Below are positions 1-7,430 of a stretch of DNA of 64,000 bases, piece after piece (positions within the stretch are counted from its first letter, which is position 1; the number at the start of each line of letters is the position of its first letter). This DNA comes from Mesorhizobium prunaredense (GTDB lineage: Bacteria > Pseudomonadota > Alphaproteobacteria > Rhizobiales > Rhizobiaceae). A program made the position numbers and the translations under genes. The stretch is from positions 1-64,000 of the forward strand of contig NZ_FTPD01000015.1 in the NCBI RefSeq assembly GCF_900156895.1, written 5' to 3'. Under the pieces are notes generated by a model. It did not search any database and was not told the origin of the DNA. It saw only the letters and a list, made by a program, of their open reading frames with translations.

Positions 1-37
1 GACCTGAGCCGAGGTAGGACCAATACGCAATTGAGAC

Positions 38-268
38 CTAACCAGAGGAGCGTAGCAAGCCCTCCTCCTTGGCAGCAGCCTCGAATACCTTCCTCACGTC
101 ATCGGCCGTGCCTCGTCTTCAAGGACAGCCATGCAGGCCTCGACCGCCTTCTTCCACTCGGGGTCTCCGGGCCACTTCATGAGTTCCGCAGTGGCCACCT
201 CGACGTTGTTGCAGCCGTAGGTGAGCCCAGGTCGGTCGGACCGGAAGGTGAAACCAGTGGAGAGCCAT
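38..268 (-). pseudogene. DUF982 protein, frameshifted copy
   Basis: This is the most degenerate of three tandem DUF982 copies. From ATG 268 the frame starts M-A-L-H-W-F but soon needs a shift to recover TYGCNNVEVATAELMKWPGD, which aligns with the intact neighbour (GCNNARAALEQLKTW). A second shift after LEDEARPMT is needed to recover DVRKVFEAAAKE before the stop at 38-40. DUF982 proteins are small soluble rhizobial proteins of unknown function, often in multicopy. The pseudogene call rests on my hand translation of both frames; a sequencing error is the alternative. Confidence 0.72.
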
Positions 269-276
269 GATACCTC

Positions 277-525
277 CTACTCGGGCGAGAGATACATCTC
301 CGCCTCCTTAGCGGCAGCAACGAAAGCCTTTCGGATCACGTGAGGGTCAATCGGATCGTCCTCCAGTGCTGACAGGCAGAGAGTCCACGCCTTGTGCCAG
401 TGAGGTCCTCTCCGGGTCCACGTCTTGAGCTGCTCAAGGGCTGCCCTCGCATTGTTGCAGCCATGCCTGCCACCTTCCGTTTCAGTCTTCACGAACACCG
501 GAGGGACGAACCAAAGGGTTGCCAT
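277..525 (-). CDS. DUF982 domain protein
   Basis: This 82-residue protein shows the DUF982 pattern: a Trp near the N-terminus followed by a PPVFV strand, a central helix with AALEQLKTW, a conserved Gly-Pro turn, a Cys-containing helix (AWTLCLSALED) and a final AF..AAKEA helix. Function is unknown for the family. It is the only uninterrupted member of the local tandem array and ends in MYLSPE, nearly the same as the VYLSPE tail of the neighbouring fusion, so the array arose by recent duplication. No signal peptide or membrane segment is visible. Confidence 0.7.
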   Translation of the reverse strand: MATLWFVPPVFVKTETEGGRHGCNNARAALEQLKTWTRRGPHWHKAWTLCLSALEDDPIDPHVIRKAFVAAAKEAEMYLSPE

Positions 526-533
526 GATACCTC

Positions 534-718
534 CTACTCAGGCGAGAGATATACGCTCGCCTCCTTGGCCGCCGCCTCAAACGCTTCGCGGCCCTCTTGG
601 GGGGACACTCTGCCCTCGAATACGTCAACGCATGATTGGACCGCTTTCGTCCACCTTGGCCCCTTTGTGTCCCACGCCAGGAGTTCCTCGGCGGCTCGCT
701 CGACGGCTGACCCCATGG
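534..718 (-). pseudogene. DUF982 3' fragment fused to IS481 transposase
   Basis: The C-terminal three quarters of a DUF982 protein (VERAAEELLAWDTKG through AFEAAAKEASVYLSPE) is read in one open frame with the broken IS481-family transposase upstream (frame open from 854). The junction lies near 718, where the transposase run GDGRYCYP passes directly into AMGSAVERAA. The native start and the first strand of DUF982 are gone. Insertion followed by deletion is the simplest explanation. The 106-codon chimeric frame is open but there is no reason to think it works. Confidence 0.68.
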
Positions 719-1194
719 CGGGGTAACAGTAACGGCCGTCACCCAGCCGGAACTCGCCCTTGAAATCGGTGCACCACAACGCGTTGGGCACTGAGGCCTG
801 TGACAGTTGCGTGCCCTCGGCCGTGAAGCGTGCTCTTCGAGGGTATGCGGACATCGCCGGCGAGCCTCCTGATCAGGAGCTCCCTGATCTTCCTGGCGCC
901 CCAGTGCGGCTTGTCCTTCTTGGTTGCCACGATCGTCCGCTCGATCTGATCGGGCAACTGGTTGGCGTAGCGCACCGGCCGCCGCGAGCGGTCGGCGAGC
1001 GCCTCCAGGCCATCATCCTTGTAGCGGTTGAAGATCTTGTAACCGGTCTTGCGCGAAATCCCGAACTCCCGGCACACATCGCTCATGCCTTCGCCGTCCA
1101 GAAGACGGGCCACGAAGCGTAGACGTTCCTCCATCACCGAACACTCTCTCCACGGCATCAACACCTCCGGCCGAAAGCCAAAAGTGTAACCCAT
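719..1194 (-). pseudogene. IS481-family transposase remnant
   Basis: From Met 1158 the frame reads MPWRECSVMEERLRFVARLL, then a helix-turn-helix (MSDVCREFGISRKTGYKIF) and the linker DRSRRPVRYANQLP, all typical of the N-terminal half of IS481-family transposases. A small deletion then shifts the frame near 850 to RRARFTAEGTQLS..NALWCTDFKGEF, the start of the DDE integrase core, and the gene stops at YCYP, losing the rest of the catalytic core. Its upstream leader is split off by the IS3-family element and resumes at 2606. It is non-functional. Confidence 0.8.
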
Positions 1195-1223
1195 TGAAGT
1201 GCACCCCTCGGGTGAGACAGAGA

Positions 1224-2117
1224 TCAGTAACAGTTCTCCGTTTCTGCGATTGCCGCAGGGGCTTCCCGCCGCAATCGCATTAGGCCGGCTTCATATTCAT
1301 CCGGCGATTGATAATCGATCGCGGAATGTAGGCGCTGCTTGTTGTACACGGCGTCGATGAATTCGCCGATCCTGTTCCTTGCATCGTCGATGTCGCGATA
1401 GGCTCTGCCGTCGGCTTCCTCCTCCTTCAGCGTTCGCATGAAGCGCTCGGCCTTGGCATTGTCGTAGGGATTGCCCACCCGGCTCATGCTCGGCTGGATG
1501 TCGTGTGCCGCAAGTCGTGCGGCGTACTCGGCACAGGCATATTGCACGCCGCGATCGCTGTGATGGATGATGGATCCCGGTGCCGGCCTGCGCACCGCAA
1601 TCGCTTGGTCGAGCGCCTCGATCGCCAGTTCAGCCCTGAGATGGATCGCCAGTGCCCAACCGATGACTTTGCGGCTGAACGCATCGAGCACGACAGCCAG
1701 ATAGGCGAATTCCTCGGCGAGGTGGACATAGGTGATGTCGGCGACCCAGAGTTGGTCGATGTCCGCCAGTTCGAGGCCTCTTGCCAGATTGGGCACGATC
1801 CGCCAGCCATGCCTGGAATTCGTCGTCATCGGCACGAAAGCGGCCCTGCGCAGGCAAAGCAGGTTGTCCTCCCGCATCAGGCGCAGCACGCGCTTGTGGT
1901 TCACATGCCAGGCTTCCCGGCCCAGCAGCACGGCAATCCGGCGATAGCCATAGTGTGGGTTCGCCAGCGCCAGGCGTTGAATGGCATCGCGCAAGCCTGC
2001 TTCCTCGCGGCGTGGCGACGAGGCCTGCCAGTACCGGTAATAGCCTGACCGGCTCACGCCAGCCAGCCCGCACATCCGCTCGACCGCGATCATGCCTTGC
2101 AGCCCGGACACCATCAT
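1224..2117 (-). CDS. IS3-family transposase OrfB
   Basis: The 297-residue catalytic subunit. It has an HTH_21-like N-terminus (GVSRSGYYRYW, NPHYGYRRIAVLL) and a full rve/DDE core: Asp in WVADITYV, Asp in IHHSDRGVQY and Glu in NAKAERFMRTLKEE, ending in the usual LHSAIDYQSPDEYE block. It overlaps OrfA by four bases (ATGA, 2114-2117) and lies in the -1 frame relative to OrfA. The frame is open upstream of its ATG back to the T7 tract at 2201-2207, so it is probably made mainly as an OrfAB fusion by frameshifting. No catalytic residue is missing. Confidence 0.92.
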   Translation of the reverse strand: MMVSGLQGMIAVERMCGLAGVSRSGYYRYWQASSPRREEAGLRDAIQRLALANPHYGYRRIAVLLGREAWHVNHKRVLRLMREDNLLCLRRAAFVPMTTNSRHGWRIVPNLARGLELADIDQLWVADITYVHLAEEFAYLAVVLDAFSRKVIGWALAIHLRAELAIEALDQAIAVRRPAPGSIIHHSDRGVQYACAEYAARLAAHDIQPSMSRVGNPYDNAKAERFMRTLKEEEADGRAYRDIDDARNRIGEFIDAVYNKQRLHSAIDYQSPDEYEAGLMRLRREAPAAIAETENCY

Positions 2118-2545
2118 CGACTGGATGACCGCGTAGATGTCGTCCCGCCAGGCGCGCCGCTCCGCTGGTGCGCTTTCCCGACGTGCTGCAAGGCTTCTTG
2201 AAAAAAATCGAGGTCGGCCGCCTGCTGTCCGACGAGACGCTCCAGTTCGCCGATCCGAGCCAATGCCTTCGAAAGCTCGTCAAGCGCTTCCGACGGCAAT
2301 GCCGGCGCTGCACCGCCCCGGTCATGCGCCTCACCCAGCCGGCGTACCGCTCGCAGCGGACCCACGCCACCGCGCAGAGCTGCTGGCCCGCCTGCACGAA
2401 ACTGCTTCTGCCATTGATAGAGACCCTTGCGAGAGATGCCGAGCTCCCGCGCCAACTTGCTCACGTTGGCGCCCGCAGCCATGCGTTGCACCGCAGCTAT
2501 CTTGAATTCGCGACTGAACCGCCGCCCCGGGTCTTCTTTCCTCAT
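2114..2545 (-). CDS. IS3-family OrfA, DNA-binding subunit
   Basis: The N-terminal subunit: MRKEDPGRRFSREFKIAAVQ is followed by a helix-turn-helix (NVSKLARELGISRKGLYQWQ) and, after a Gly/Ala-rich stretch, a leucine-zipper-like helix (LDELSKALARIGELERLV). It binds the element ends and controls the OrfAB fusion. After the T7 tract the zero frame leaves the conserved path (GKAHQRSGAPGGTTSTRSSSR), while the -1 frame continues as transposase-like sequence (APAERRAWRDDIYAVIQSMM). This fits programmed frameshifting. Confidence 0.85.
   Translation of the reverse strand: MRKEDPGRRFSREFKIAAVQRMAAGANVSKLARELGISRKGLYQWQKQFRAGGPAALRGGVGPLRAVRRLGEAHDRGGAAPALPSEALDELSKALARIGELERLVGQQAADLDFFQEALQHVGKAHQRSGAPGGTTSTRSSSR
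2201..2207 (-). promoter_or_regulatory. T7 slippery heptamer for -1 frameshift
   Basis: On the minus strand the OrfA codons GAT TTT TTT CAA span seven Ts phased as T TTT TTT, which is the X XXY YYZ arrangement. A one-base backward slip continues in the open OrfB frame with no stop before the OrfB ATG. IS3-family elements more often use A-rich heptamers; a T7 tract inside LDFFQ is a plausible variant. It was derived by phasing both frames by hand. Confidence 0.7.
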
Positions 2546-2605
2546 CAGCTCTCCTTAATGGAGAACTGTTACCCTTCTCGTGTCTCAGAACCGGGGTGCA
2601 CTACA

Positions 2606-2660
2606 CCATGCGTCCGGTACAAAACGTCACCTATGTCTCAGGTCGGGCAAGCTATGTGTC
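2606..2660 (-). mobile_element. IS481 leader, other side of the IS3 insertion
   Basis: Read on the minus strand this holds GACATAGGTGACG and TACCGGACGCATGG, a leader typical of IS481-family ends. It becomes contiguous with the transposase leader (GGGTTACACTTTTGG, up to 1194) once the IS3 element and one CCAT copy are removed. The outer terminal repeat could not be fixed; 2660 is an estimate. Confidence 0.55.
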
Positions 2661-2695
2661 TGATTTAAGCCACCTTTTACAATTTCTCAAGCCTA

Positions 2696-2733
2696 GTTCC
2701 TAACTCCGTTCCTAACGTCCACAAACGATGAAG
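2696..2733 (+). repeat. 38-base repeat, copy 1
   Basis: It shares 33 of 38 positions, ungapped, with 10693-10730; both end ACAAACGATGAAG. The two copies bracket about 8 kb of cargo (GH16-RTX, LysR, kinase, cupredoxin, EIIA). It could be a duplicated attachment-like site, an element end or a relic of a duplicated gene. It encodes nothing I recognise. The rest of 2661-2935 holds no gene. Confidence 0.6.
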
Positions 2734-2935
2734 GCCCAAAACAACGCCGCTAACAACCGTGCTTGGCCTTTGATGGTCCGCATTGTCGCAATTTGCGCTG
2801 CACCGCCACTGATCATTCGGCCGCTCCCTTTCCGGCCAGCACTGAAACCCCGTGTTAACGTCGTTCGCGGGTGAGAGGATGCGGCCGCAGCTTGAAAGTG
2901 TAGGGTACAGCTCGCTGCCAGGCACGGAGGCGGAA

Positions 2936-3175
2936 ATGAAATTGTTTGGGATTGCGCTCTTGTGCACGGGCATGATGAGCGTAGCAATGCCGGCCGTTCG
3001 CGCTGAGGATCAGCTTGTTCCGCCTAACCACGTAGAAGCGCCAGAGCCGGCAGTTCATTGCGAGGGCCAAAACTGCCTTCCACCAGCCGACAACCCTGTC
3101 GAGGAATGCAAGGGGCAAGGTTGCACGCCGGCTCCGCCGGTTGACCCAGGTCCGCAGATTGAACAGGTCGACTGA
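2936..3175 (+). CDS. Small exported Cys-containing protein
   Basis: A 79-residue protein starting at ATG 2936, chosen because GGAGG lies just upstream and a signal peptide follows at once (MKLFGIALLCTGMMSVAMP..RAED). An in-frame upstream start at 2852 would bury that signal. The mature part is short, acidic and proline-rich, with two CEGQNC / CKGQGC motifs that could form disulphides in the periplasm. I recall similar short proteins in Mesorhizobium but know no function. Confidence 0.6.
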   Translation: MKLFGIALLCTGMMSVAMPAVRAEDQLVPPNHVEAPEPAVHCEGQNCLPPADNPVEECKGQGCTPAPPVDPGPQIEQVD

Positions 3176-3403
3176 ACAGCATCAGCCCACACCCGACTAC
3201 GAAGGTGATCGCGAATCCGTGGAGAAGGTTGGATTTCAGGTCCTCTCTCCCTCCGCCAATGCACCCTGCCCCAGTAGTCATTCCGGAGGCAAGATTGCAG
3301 GTCCGAATCGGATTGAGAAAACGGACGTTCGGCCATCCTATCTGCGCCGACCGTCGCGCCACCCCCGCTGGCGAGACGCCGTGAGCCTCTTGAACCCCGA
3401 CTG

Positions 3404-3448
3404 AAGGCCGCCTCCGCCGGCCTACCAGCCTACGGTGAAGGCGGCCTT
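3404..3448. other. Inverted repeat, hairpin potential
   Basis: AAGGCCGCC (3404-3412) is perfectly repeated inverted as GGCGGCCTT (3440-3448) around a 27-base GC-rich loop. There is no T-run, so it is a weak terminator candidate. It may belong to the end of the following IS66 remnant. Confidence 0.4.
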
Positions 3449-3501
3449 GTCGCCTTAGGACGAACATTGCAAGTCGGGGGAATAATCCTGGGAGGAGTCC
3501 T

Positions 3502-3760
3502 ATGACGAATCCGCCTGGAAGTGATCACCTCGGTGCAGCGCCGGCGGCGCTGGTCGCGGGCGGAGAAGGAGCGGCTGGTTGCGGCGACGTTCGAGCCCTG
3601 CGTCACGGTATCGGAGGATTCGCAATATCGTGTGCCGGCTACGTCAACCGATTTGCGACTTCTCCCAAATTTCTCGTGAAGCGCTGGGGATAACCGCACT
3701 GACCCCATTTGCGGGGGAATCGGTGTCCATTACCCTTCCGTTAACAAATGGACGATTAGA
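3502..3760 (+). pseudogene. IS66-family orfA (TnpA) remnant
   Basis: Three frames must be joined: MTNPPGS (from 3502), then LEVITSVQRRRRWSRAEKER with LVAATFEPCVTVSE, then a third frame with RQPICDFSQISREALGITAL. The RRRRWSRAEKERLVAAT block is characteristic of the small HTH protein of IS66-family elements. The IS66 orfB and orfC genes are absent and no terminal repeats are evident. The decay ends just before the GH16 gene. Confidence 0.65.
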
Positions 3761-3807
3761 TCTGGTGGGGTCACCGCGAAAATGTTGCGCGAACGAGGAG
3801 CCCATCA

Positions 3808-5856
3808 ATGGCTGCGATTACTCTTCCTGGCGATTGGACCGGACAGTACAAGGGATCGGAGCTGAACCTCTCCGGTTTCAACCTCTCCTTTTCTGACGAG
3901 TTCAATACCATGGATGTCGTGCCGAACAACGGCACCGGCAAGTGGTTCGCGCCTGTGCACGCCCCCTATGGGGTCGCCACGTTCATGTCGCCGGTGGGGG
4001 CAACGAATCCGTTCTCCGTCTCTGACGGGAAGCTGACCATTACCATGAAGCAGGTGGACGGCGTCTGGCAGTCTGGAACGATGCAAACGGTTAACAGCGC
4101 CGGCCAGGGTTTCGCGCAAGAGTACGGGTACTTCGAGATGCGCGCAGCCTTTCACGGCGGGGCGGGAGCCTGGCCGGCTTTCTGGATGCTGTCGCCCAAT
4201 CAGACTGTGCCACGCGTCGAGGTCGACATCGTTGAAGCGTATGGGGGCGATCCCGATGGTCATCACCAGGCGGTGCACTTGCGCAATAAGGAAAGCCACG
4301 CTTGGGAAAGCAACTATACGGGCCTCCCCGGTTCGATGTTCGACGGGGCGTTTCACACCTACGGCGCGAGGATCACGACGGACTGGATCACCGTGTACTA
4401 TGACGGCAAGGAGCTGAGCCGCTTTCCAATGAGCGAGTCCTTCCGCACGCCGCTCTATATGATAGCCTCGCTTGCCATGAATCCCCTTGAGGTCGAACGG
4501 GCGTCCGGCACCTACAAGATGGTCATCGACTACGTGCGCGCCTATGCCGCGCCGGACGTGATGGAGCAGCACCTGACCGGGACGGATGCGGCGGATATCC
4601 TGAACGGCGGCAGCTTTGATGACGTTCTGGACGGCGGAGCTGGTGCTGACAAAATGTCCGGCGGTTTCGGCAACGACACCTACCGCGTCGATGACGCATT
4701 CGACGTAGTCATTGAGGCTGATGGCGCCGGAATCGATCTGGTCATCACCTCGATGACGTATTCGCTGTCCGGCCAGCAAATAGAGCAGCTCACACTCACC
4801 GGCGTTGCCGACATCGACGCGATGGGTAACGAACTCGACAACAGGCTGGTCGGCAACGCTGGCAGCAACCTGCTCGACGGCGGGGTCGGAATCGACAAGA
4901 TGGAGGGCGGCGCAGGCAACGATACCTACTATGTTGACAATGCGCTCGACCGCGTGGTCGAGGGCGACGCGGCGGGCAACGACCGGATATTCAGCTCGAT
5001 CACCTATTCACTGCCAAGCTATGTCGAAAATCTGACTCTCATCGGCCTTGGCGCTATCAATGGTCGCGGCAATTCTTCCGACAATGAGCTGACCGGGAAC
5101 AATGGGAACAACACGCTGGACGGCCTTGCCGGCAACGACACCATAAGAGGCGGGGCGGGTAGCGACCGGTTAGCGGGCTATGATGGCGCCGACCTTCTCG
5201 ATGGCGGGACCGGGGCCGACCAGATGAATGGCGGAGCCGGCAACGATACCTATTATGTGGACAATGTACTGGACAACATAATCGACGAAGCAGGCCTCGA
5301 CCAGATTTTCAGCTTGGTCACGTACTCACTGGCGGTCGATCGCCGGCTGGTAGAAAATCTGCGTCTGACCGGAAGCGCCAACGTCGGAGCCACGGGAAAT
5401 TCCCTCGACAACGTGCTTGACGGCAACGACAGCGACAACAAACTGGACGGCGGCCGAGGCAATGATACCGTGCTTGGGCAGGGTGGCAACGATGCACTAA
5501 CGGGCGGCCTGGGCATTGACCAGCTTACTGGTGGCGCCGGCAACGATTTCTTCGTTTTCAGCGCGCCGCTCTCAGTGGCCAACCGCGACATCATCACGGA
5601 TTTCGACCATACGGCCGATGCATTCAGGCTCCAGAATTCGGTAATGCAGGGGCTTGGAGCCACCACGGGAGCCCTCGAGCCAAGGTACTTCTTCGCTGGG
5701 ACTAGCGCGCACGACGCCGACGACCGCATCGTCTATGACAACGTTACGGGTGCGTTGTTTTACGATTCCAACGGAAACGTCGCAGGCGGCGTGACACAGC
5801 TCGCGACGCTGACGAACATGCCGACGCTGCTGGCCGACGATTTTTTCGTGATCTGA
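3808..5856 (+). CDS. RTX-type GH16 beta-glycanase
   Basis: A 682-residue secreted glycoside hydrolase. Residues ~20-250 form a GH16 domain; WPAFWML is followed by E138-V-D140-I-V-E143, the GH16 catalytic signature (Glu138 nucleophile, Glu143 acid/base). From about residue 255 come three long RTX/calcium-binding modules (GGxGxDxx and GGAGNDTYYVDN types), and the protein ends in hydrophobic DDFFVI, as type I secretion substrates do. There is no N-terminal signal peptide, consistent with that route. It resembles rhizobial ExsH/PlyA glycanases that trim exopolysaccharide. GAGGAG precedes ATG 3808. No ABC exporter genes lie in the window. Confidence 0.88.
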   Translation: MAAITLPGDWTGQYKGSELNLSGFNLSFSDEFNTMDVVPNNGTGKWFAPVHAPYGVATFMSPVGATNPFSVSDGKLTITMKQVDGVWQSGTMQTVNSAGQGFAQEYGYFEMRAAFHGGAGAWPAFWMLSPNQTVPRVEVDIVEAYGGDPDGHHQAVHLRNKESHAWESNYTGLPGSMFDGAFHTYGARITTDWITVYYDGKELSRFPMSESFRTPLYMIASLAMNPLEVERASGTYKMVIDYVRAYAAPDVMEQHLTGTDAADILNGGSFDDVLDGGAGADKMSGGFGNDTYRVDDAFDVVIEADGAGIDLVITSMTYSLSGQQIEQLTLTGVADIDAMGNELDNRLVGNAGSNLLDGGVGIDKMEGGAGNDTYYVDNALDRVVEGDAAGNDRIFSSITYSLPSYVENLTLIGLGAINGRGNSSDNELTGNNGNNTLDGLAGNDTIRGGAGSDRLAGYDGADLLDGGTGADQMNGGAGNDTYYVDNVLDNIIDEAGLDQIFSLVTYSLAVDRRLVENLRLTGSANVGATGNSLDNVLDGNDSDNKLDGGRGNDTVLGQGGNDALTGGLGIDQLTGGAGNDFFVFSAPLSVANRDIITDFDHTADAFRLQNSVMQGLGATTGALEPRYFFAGTSAHDADDRIVYDNVTGALFYDSNGNVAGGVTQLATLTNMPTLLADDFFVI

Positions 5857-5866
5857 TCCGGCGCCC

Positions 5867-5906
5867 ACAGCGGTGCGCGTGAAAACGAGATCAAGCGCAC
5901 CGCTGT
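5867..5906 (+). terminator. Hairpin terminator after the GH16 gene
   Basis: A perfect 12-base stem, ACAGCGGTGCGC (5867-5878) with GCGCACCGCTGT (5895-5906), starts 10 bases after the stop codon. The downstream tract AACTTCTTGTTT is only mildly T-rich, so termination efficiency is uncertain. Confidence 0.65.
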
Positions 5907-5919
5907 AACTTCTTGTTTG

Positions 5920-5970
5920 CGCATCGCTTTGTTCGAAAAACCGGTGACTACTTTTTCGAGCGATGCTCTA
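5920..5970. repeat. Rhizobial extragenic palindrome
   Basis: GCATCGC (5921-5927) pairs with GCGATGC near 5960, and inside it TCGAAAAA pairs with TTTTTCGA around an ACCGGT-containing loop. This GCATCG..CCGGT..CGATGC layout is that of the dispersed palindromes common in Mesorhizobium intergenic regions. Whether it acts as a terminator or is a passive repeat is not known from sequence. Confidence 0.6.
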
Positions 5971-6108
5971 AATTTATATTGCTAGGCGATACGTATCAAA
6001 TCTCTATCTGACGACGTCCCTCAGGCCTGCTCGCAACGTTCAAACAATTCGATGACGAACCATCATGTCGAGTGAGTGTGCCGGCCGGCGTGATCGTGAG
6101 ATCCCCGC

Positions 6109-6408
6109 TTACTCGAACATGATCCGAGAGGTTCCTCTTTCTGCGATCAACATTCTCCGAGTTTCCTGGATCCGCTCAGCCTGTTGTTTGGTATAGGGAC
6201 CCATCGGCCGGGTCTTTTCATCGCCGCGACGAACCCGGCAGTACCAGTGGCCGCTGTCAGAGAAGATTTCAACCGAGGTCGGTGCATCATTGGCCGCCTC
6301 CTTGGCGACCTCGTTGATGAATTTCACGACCTTTGAATAGTACCGGGCGGGCGCAACCGTGCGCAAACCACTGGTGACGCTAAGTTCCTGCTGCTGCACT
6401 GTGGACAT
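6109..6408 (-). CDS. Conserved-looking small soluble protein
   Basis: A 99-residue protein starting at ATG 6408, preferred over 6429 because AAGGAG lies seven bases upstream. It has no signal peptide or membrane segment. It contains SGHWYCRVRRGDEKTRPMGP and a helical C-terminus with YTKQQAERIQETRRML. I do not recognise the family. It is divergent from the LysR gene with about 120 bases between them. Confidence 0.5.
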   Translation of the reverse strand: MSTVQQQELSVTSGLRTVAPARYYSKVVKFINEVAKEAANDAPTSVEIFSDSGHWYCRVRRGDEKTRPMGPYTKQQAERIQETRRMLIAERGTSRIMFE

Positions 6409-6515
6409 AGTCGAACTCCTTTCGGTCATTTGCTGGCGCTCCCTTCAACCGGCGCTGCGCCAGCGCTGAGCTGGGTGGATATTCTCGAAGCCTATTGATC
6501 TGGCTAGCTATCTAG

Positions 6516-6556
6516 CAAACGAAAGTTATTGACATTTAAACGCAATTTTTATGCTA
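6516..6556 (+). promoter_or_regulatory. Promoter element of the LysR gene
   Basis: TTGACA (6529-6534), 17 bases, then TGCTAT (6552-6557) fits a sigma70-type promoter. The 41 bases match 9425-9465 at 32 of 41 positions without gaps. Transcription from this -10 would begin almost at ATG 6565, leaving essentially no 5' leader. A TTTAAA core in both copies could be part of an operator. Confidence 0.55.
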
Positions 6557-6564
6557 TATGTCTG

Positions 6565-7416
6565 ATGGACATTGAGCTCGCCCGGACTTTCATCGAGATC
6601 GTTTCGACAGGCAGTTTCATTCGGGCATCGGAGCGCTTGAATGTCGCCCAGACGACCGTAAGCGCACGAATTCGCAACCTCGAGCAGCAATTGGGCCGCG
6701 CGCTTTTTGTTCGCCACAAAGGCGGAGCTTCTCTCACCCCGGCCGGTGAGCAATTTCTGCGCCACGCCCCGATGTTCGTCCAACTATGGCAACGCACCCT
6801 TCACCAGGTTGCCGTGCCCCCGGGACGTCGAGCTGTTCTGACGGTTGGCAGTGAAGTCAGCCTTGCGCAACCTCTTCTGCTCGATTGGGTCCGATGGATG
6901 CGCGGGTCGCTTCAGGATATTGCACTTCGAGTACACGTCGATGTGCCGCAGGATTTGATCAATCAGGTCGCGTCAGGAATGGTCGACTTAGCTATCATGT
7001 ACGCCCCACCCCACAGACCGGGTTTGAAGATCGATCTGCTTCTGGAGGAAAAACTCGTCCTCGTGACTACCAATTCCGAAGCGCGCCTCCTGGACGAATC
7101 CGATTATGTTTATATGGATTGGGGGCCGGATTTTGAACTTCACCACGGGATGAATTTCCCGAGTGCTGCGCCGGATCTTTCTTTCGATCTCGGTCCGCTC
7201 GCACTGAGCTATGTTCTTGCGATTGGCGGCTCCGGATATTTCAGGATGAGTTCTGTGCAGCCTCACATAGAGGCCGGCCGGCTGCACCTTGTGCCTGAAA
7301 TGCCGCAGTTCTCCTATCCGGTTTACGCGGTGCAATCCGCAAGTGCGGACGAGAGCGTGGTAGGTCCTGCCCTGGCAGGATTGCATTCCGTCGCGAGCGC
7401 CGACATCAAATTGTAG
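6565..7416 (+). CDS. LysR-family transcriptional regulator
   Basis: Read from ATG 6565 (MDIELARTFIEIVSTGSF) this is a 283-residue LysR protein: winged HTH at residues 1-60 (ASERLNVAQTTVSARIRNLE, LGRALFVR) and a type 2 periplasmic-binding-protein-like effector domain for the rest. The longer frame from 6529 would start inside the promoter, so I reject that start. The next genes are convergent (kinase), and the shared 41-base element at 9425 hints at a target beyond its own gene. The inducer cannot be told from sequence. Confidence 0.88.
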   Translation: MDIELARTFIEIVSTGSFIRASERLNVAQTTVSARIRNLEQQLGRALFVRHKGGASLTPAGEQFLRHAPMFVQLWQRTLHQVAVPPGRRAVLTVGSEVSLAQPLLLDWVRWMRGSLQDIALRVHVDVPQDLINQVASGMVDLAIMYAPPHRPGLKIDLLLEEKLVLVTTNSEARLLDESDYVYMDWGPDFELHHGMNFPSAAPDLSFDLGPLALSYVLAIGGSGYFRMSSVQPHIEAGRLHLVPEMPQFSYPVYAVQSASADESVVGPALAGLHSVASADIKL

Positions 7417-7430
7417 GAGTTGTTGGGCGT

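Larger units (their letters stand above)
1195..2605 (-). mobile_element. IS3-family insertion sequence, complete
   Basis: A complete element of about 1.41 kb with two overlapping minus-strand frames. The ends are imperfect inverted repeats: TGAAGTGCACCCC at 1195 and the inverse of TGTAGTGCACCCC ending at 2605, with a second matching block inside (TGAGACA and GTAACAGTTCTCC at both ends). TGTA.TGCACCC ends are typical of the IS150-like part of the IS3 family. A 4-base direct repeat CCAT flanks it (1191-1194 and 2606-2609), as expected of an IS3 insertion. It landed in the leader of the IS481 remnant. Confidence 0.85.

Noticed and set aside
3024-3467. 147-codon minus-strand frame opposite the small exported gene
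   Set aside because: Arg-rich shadow composition; the plus-strand frame has a ribosome site and signal peptide.
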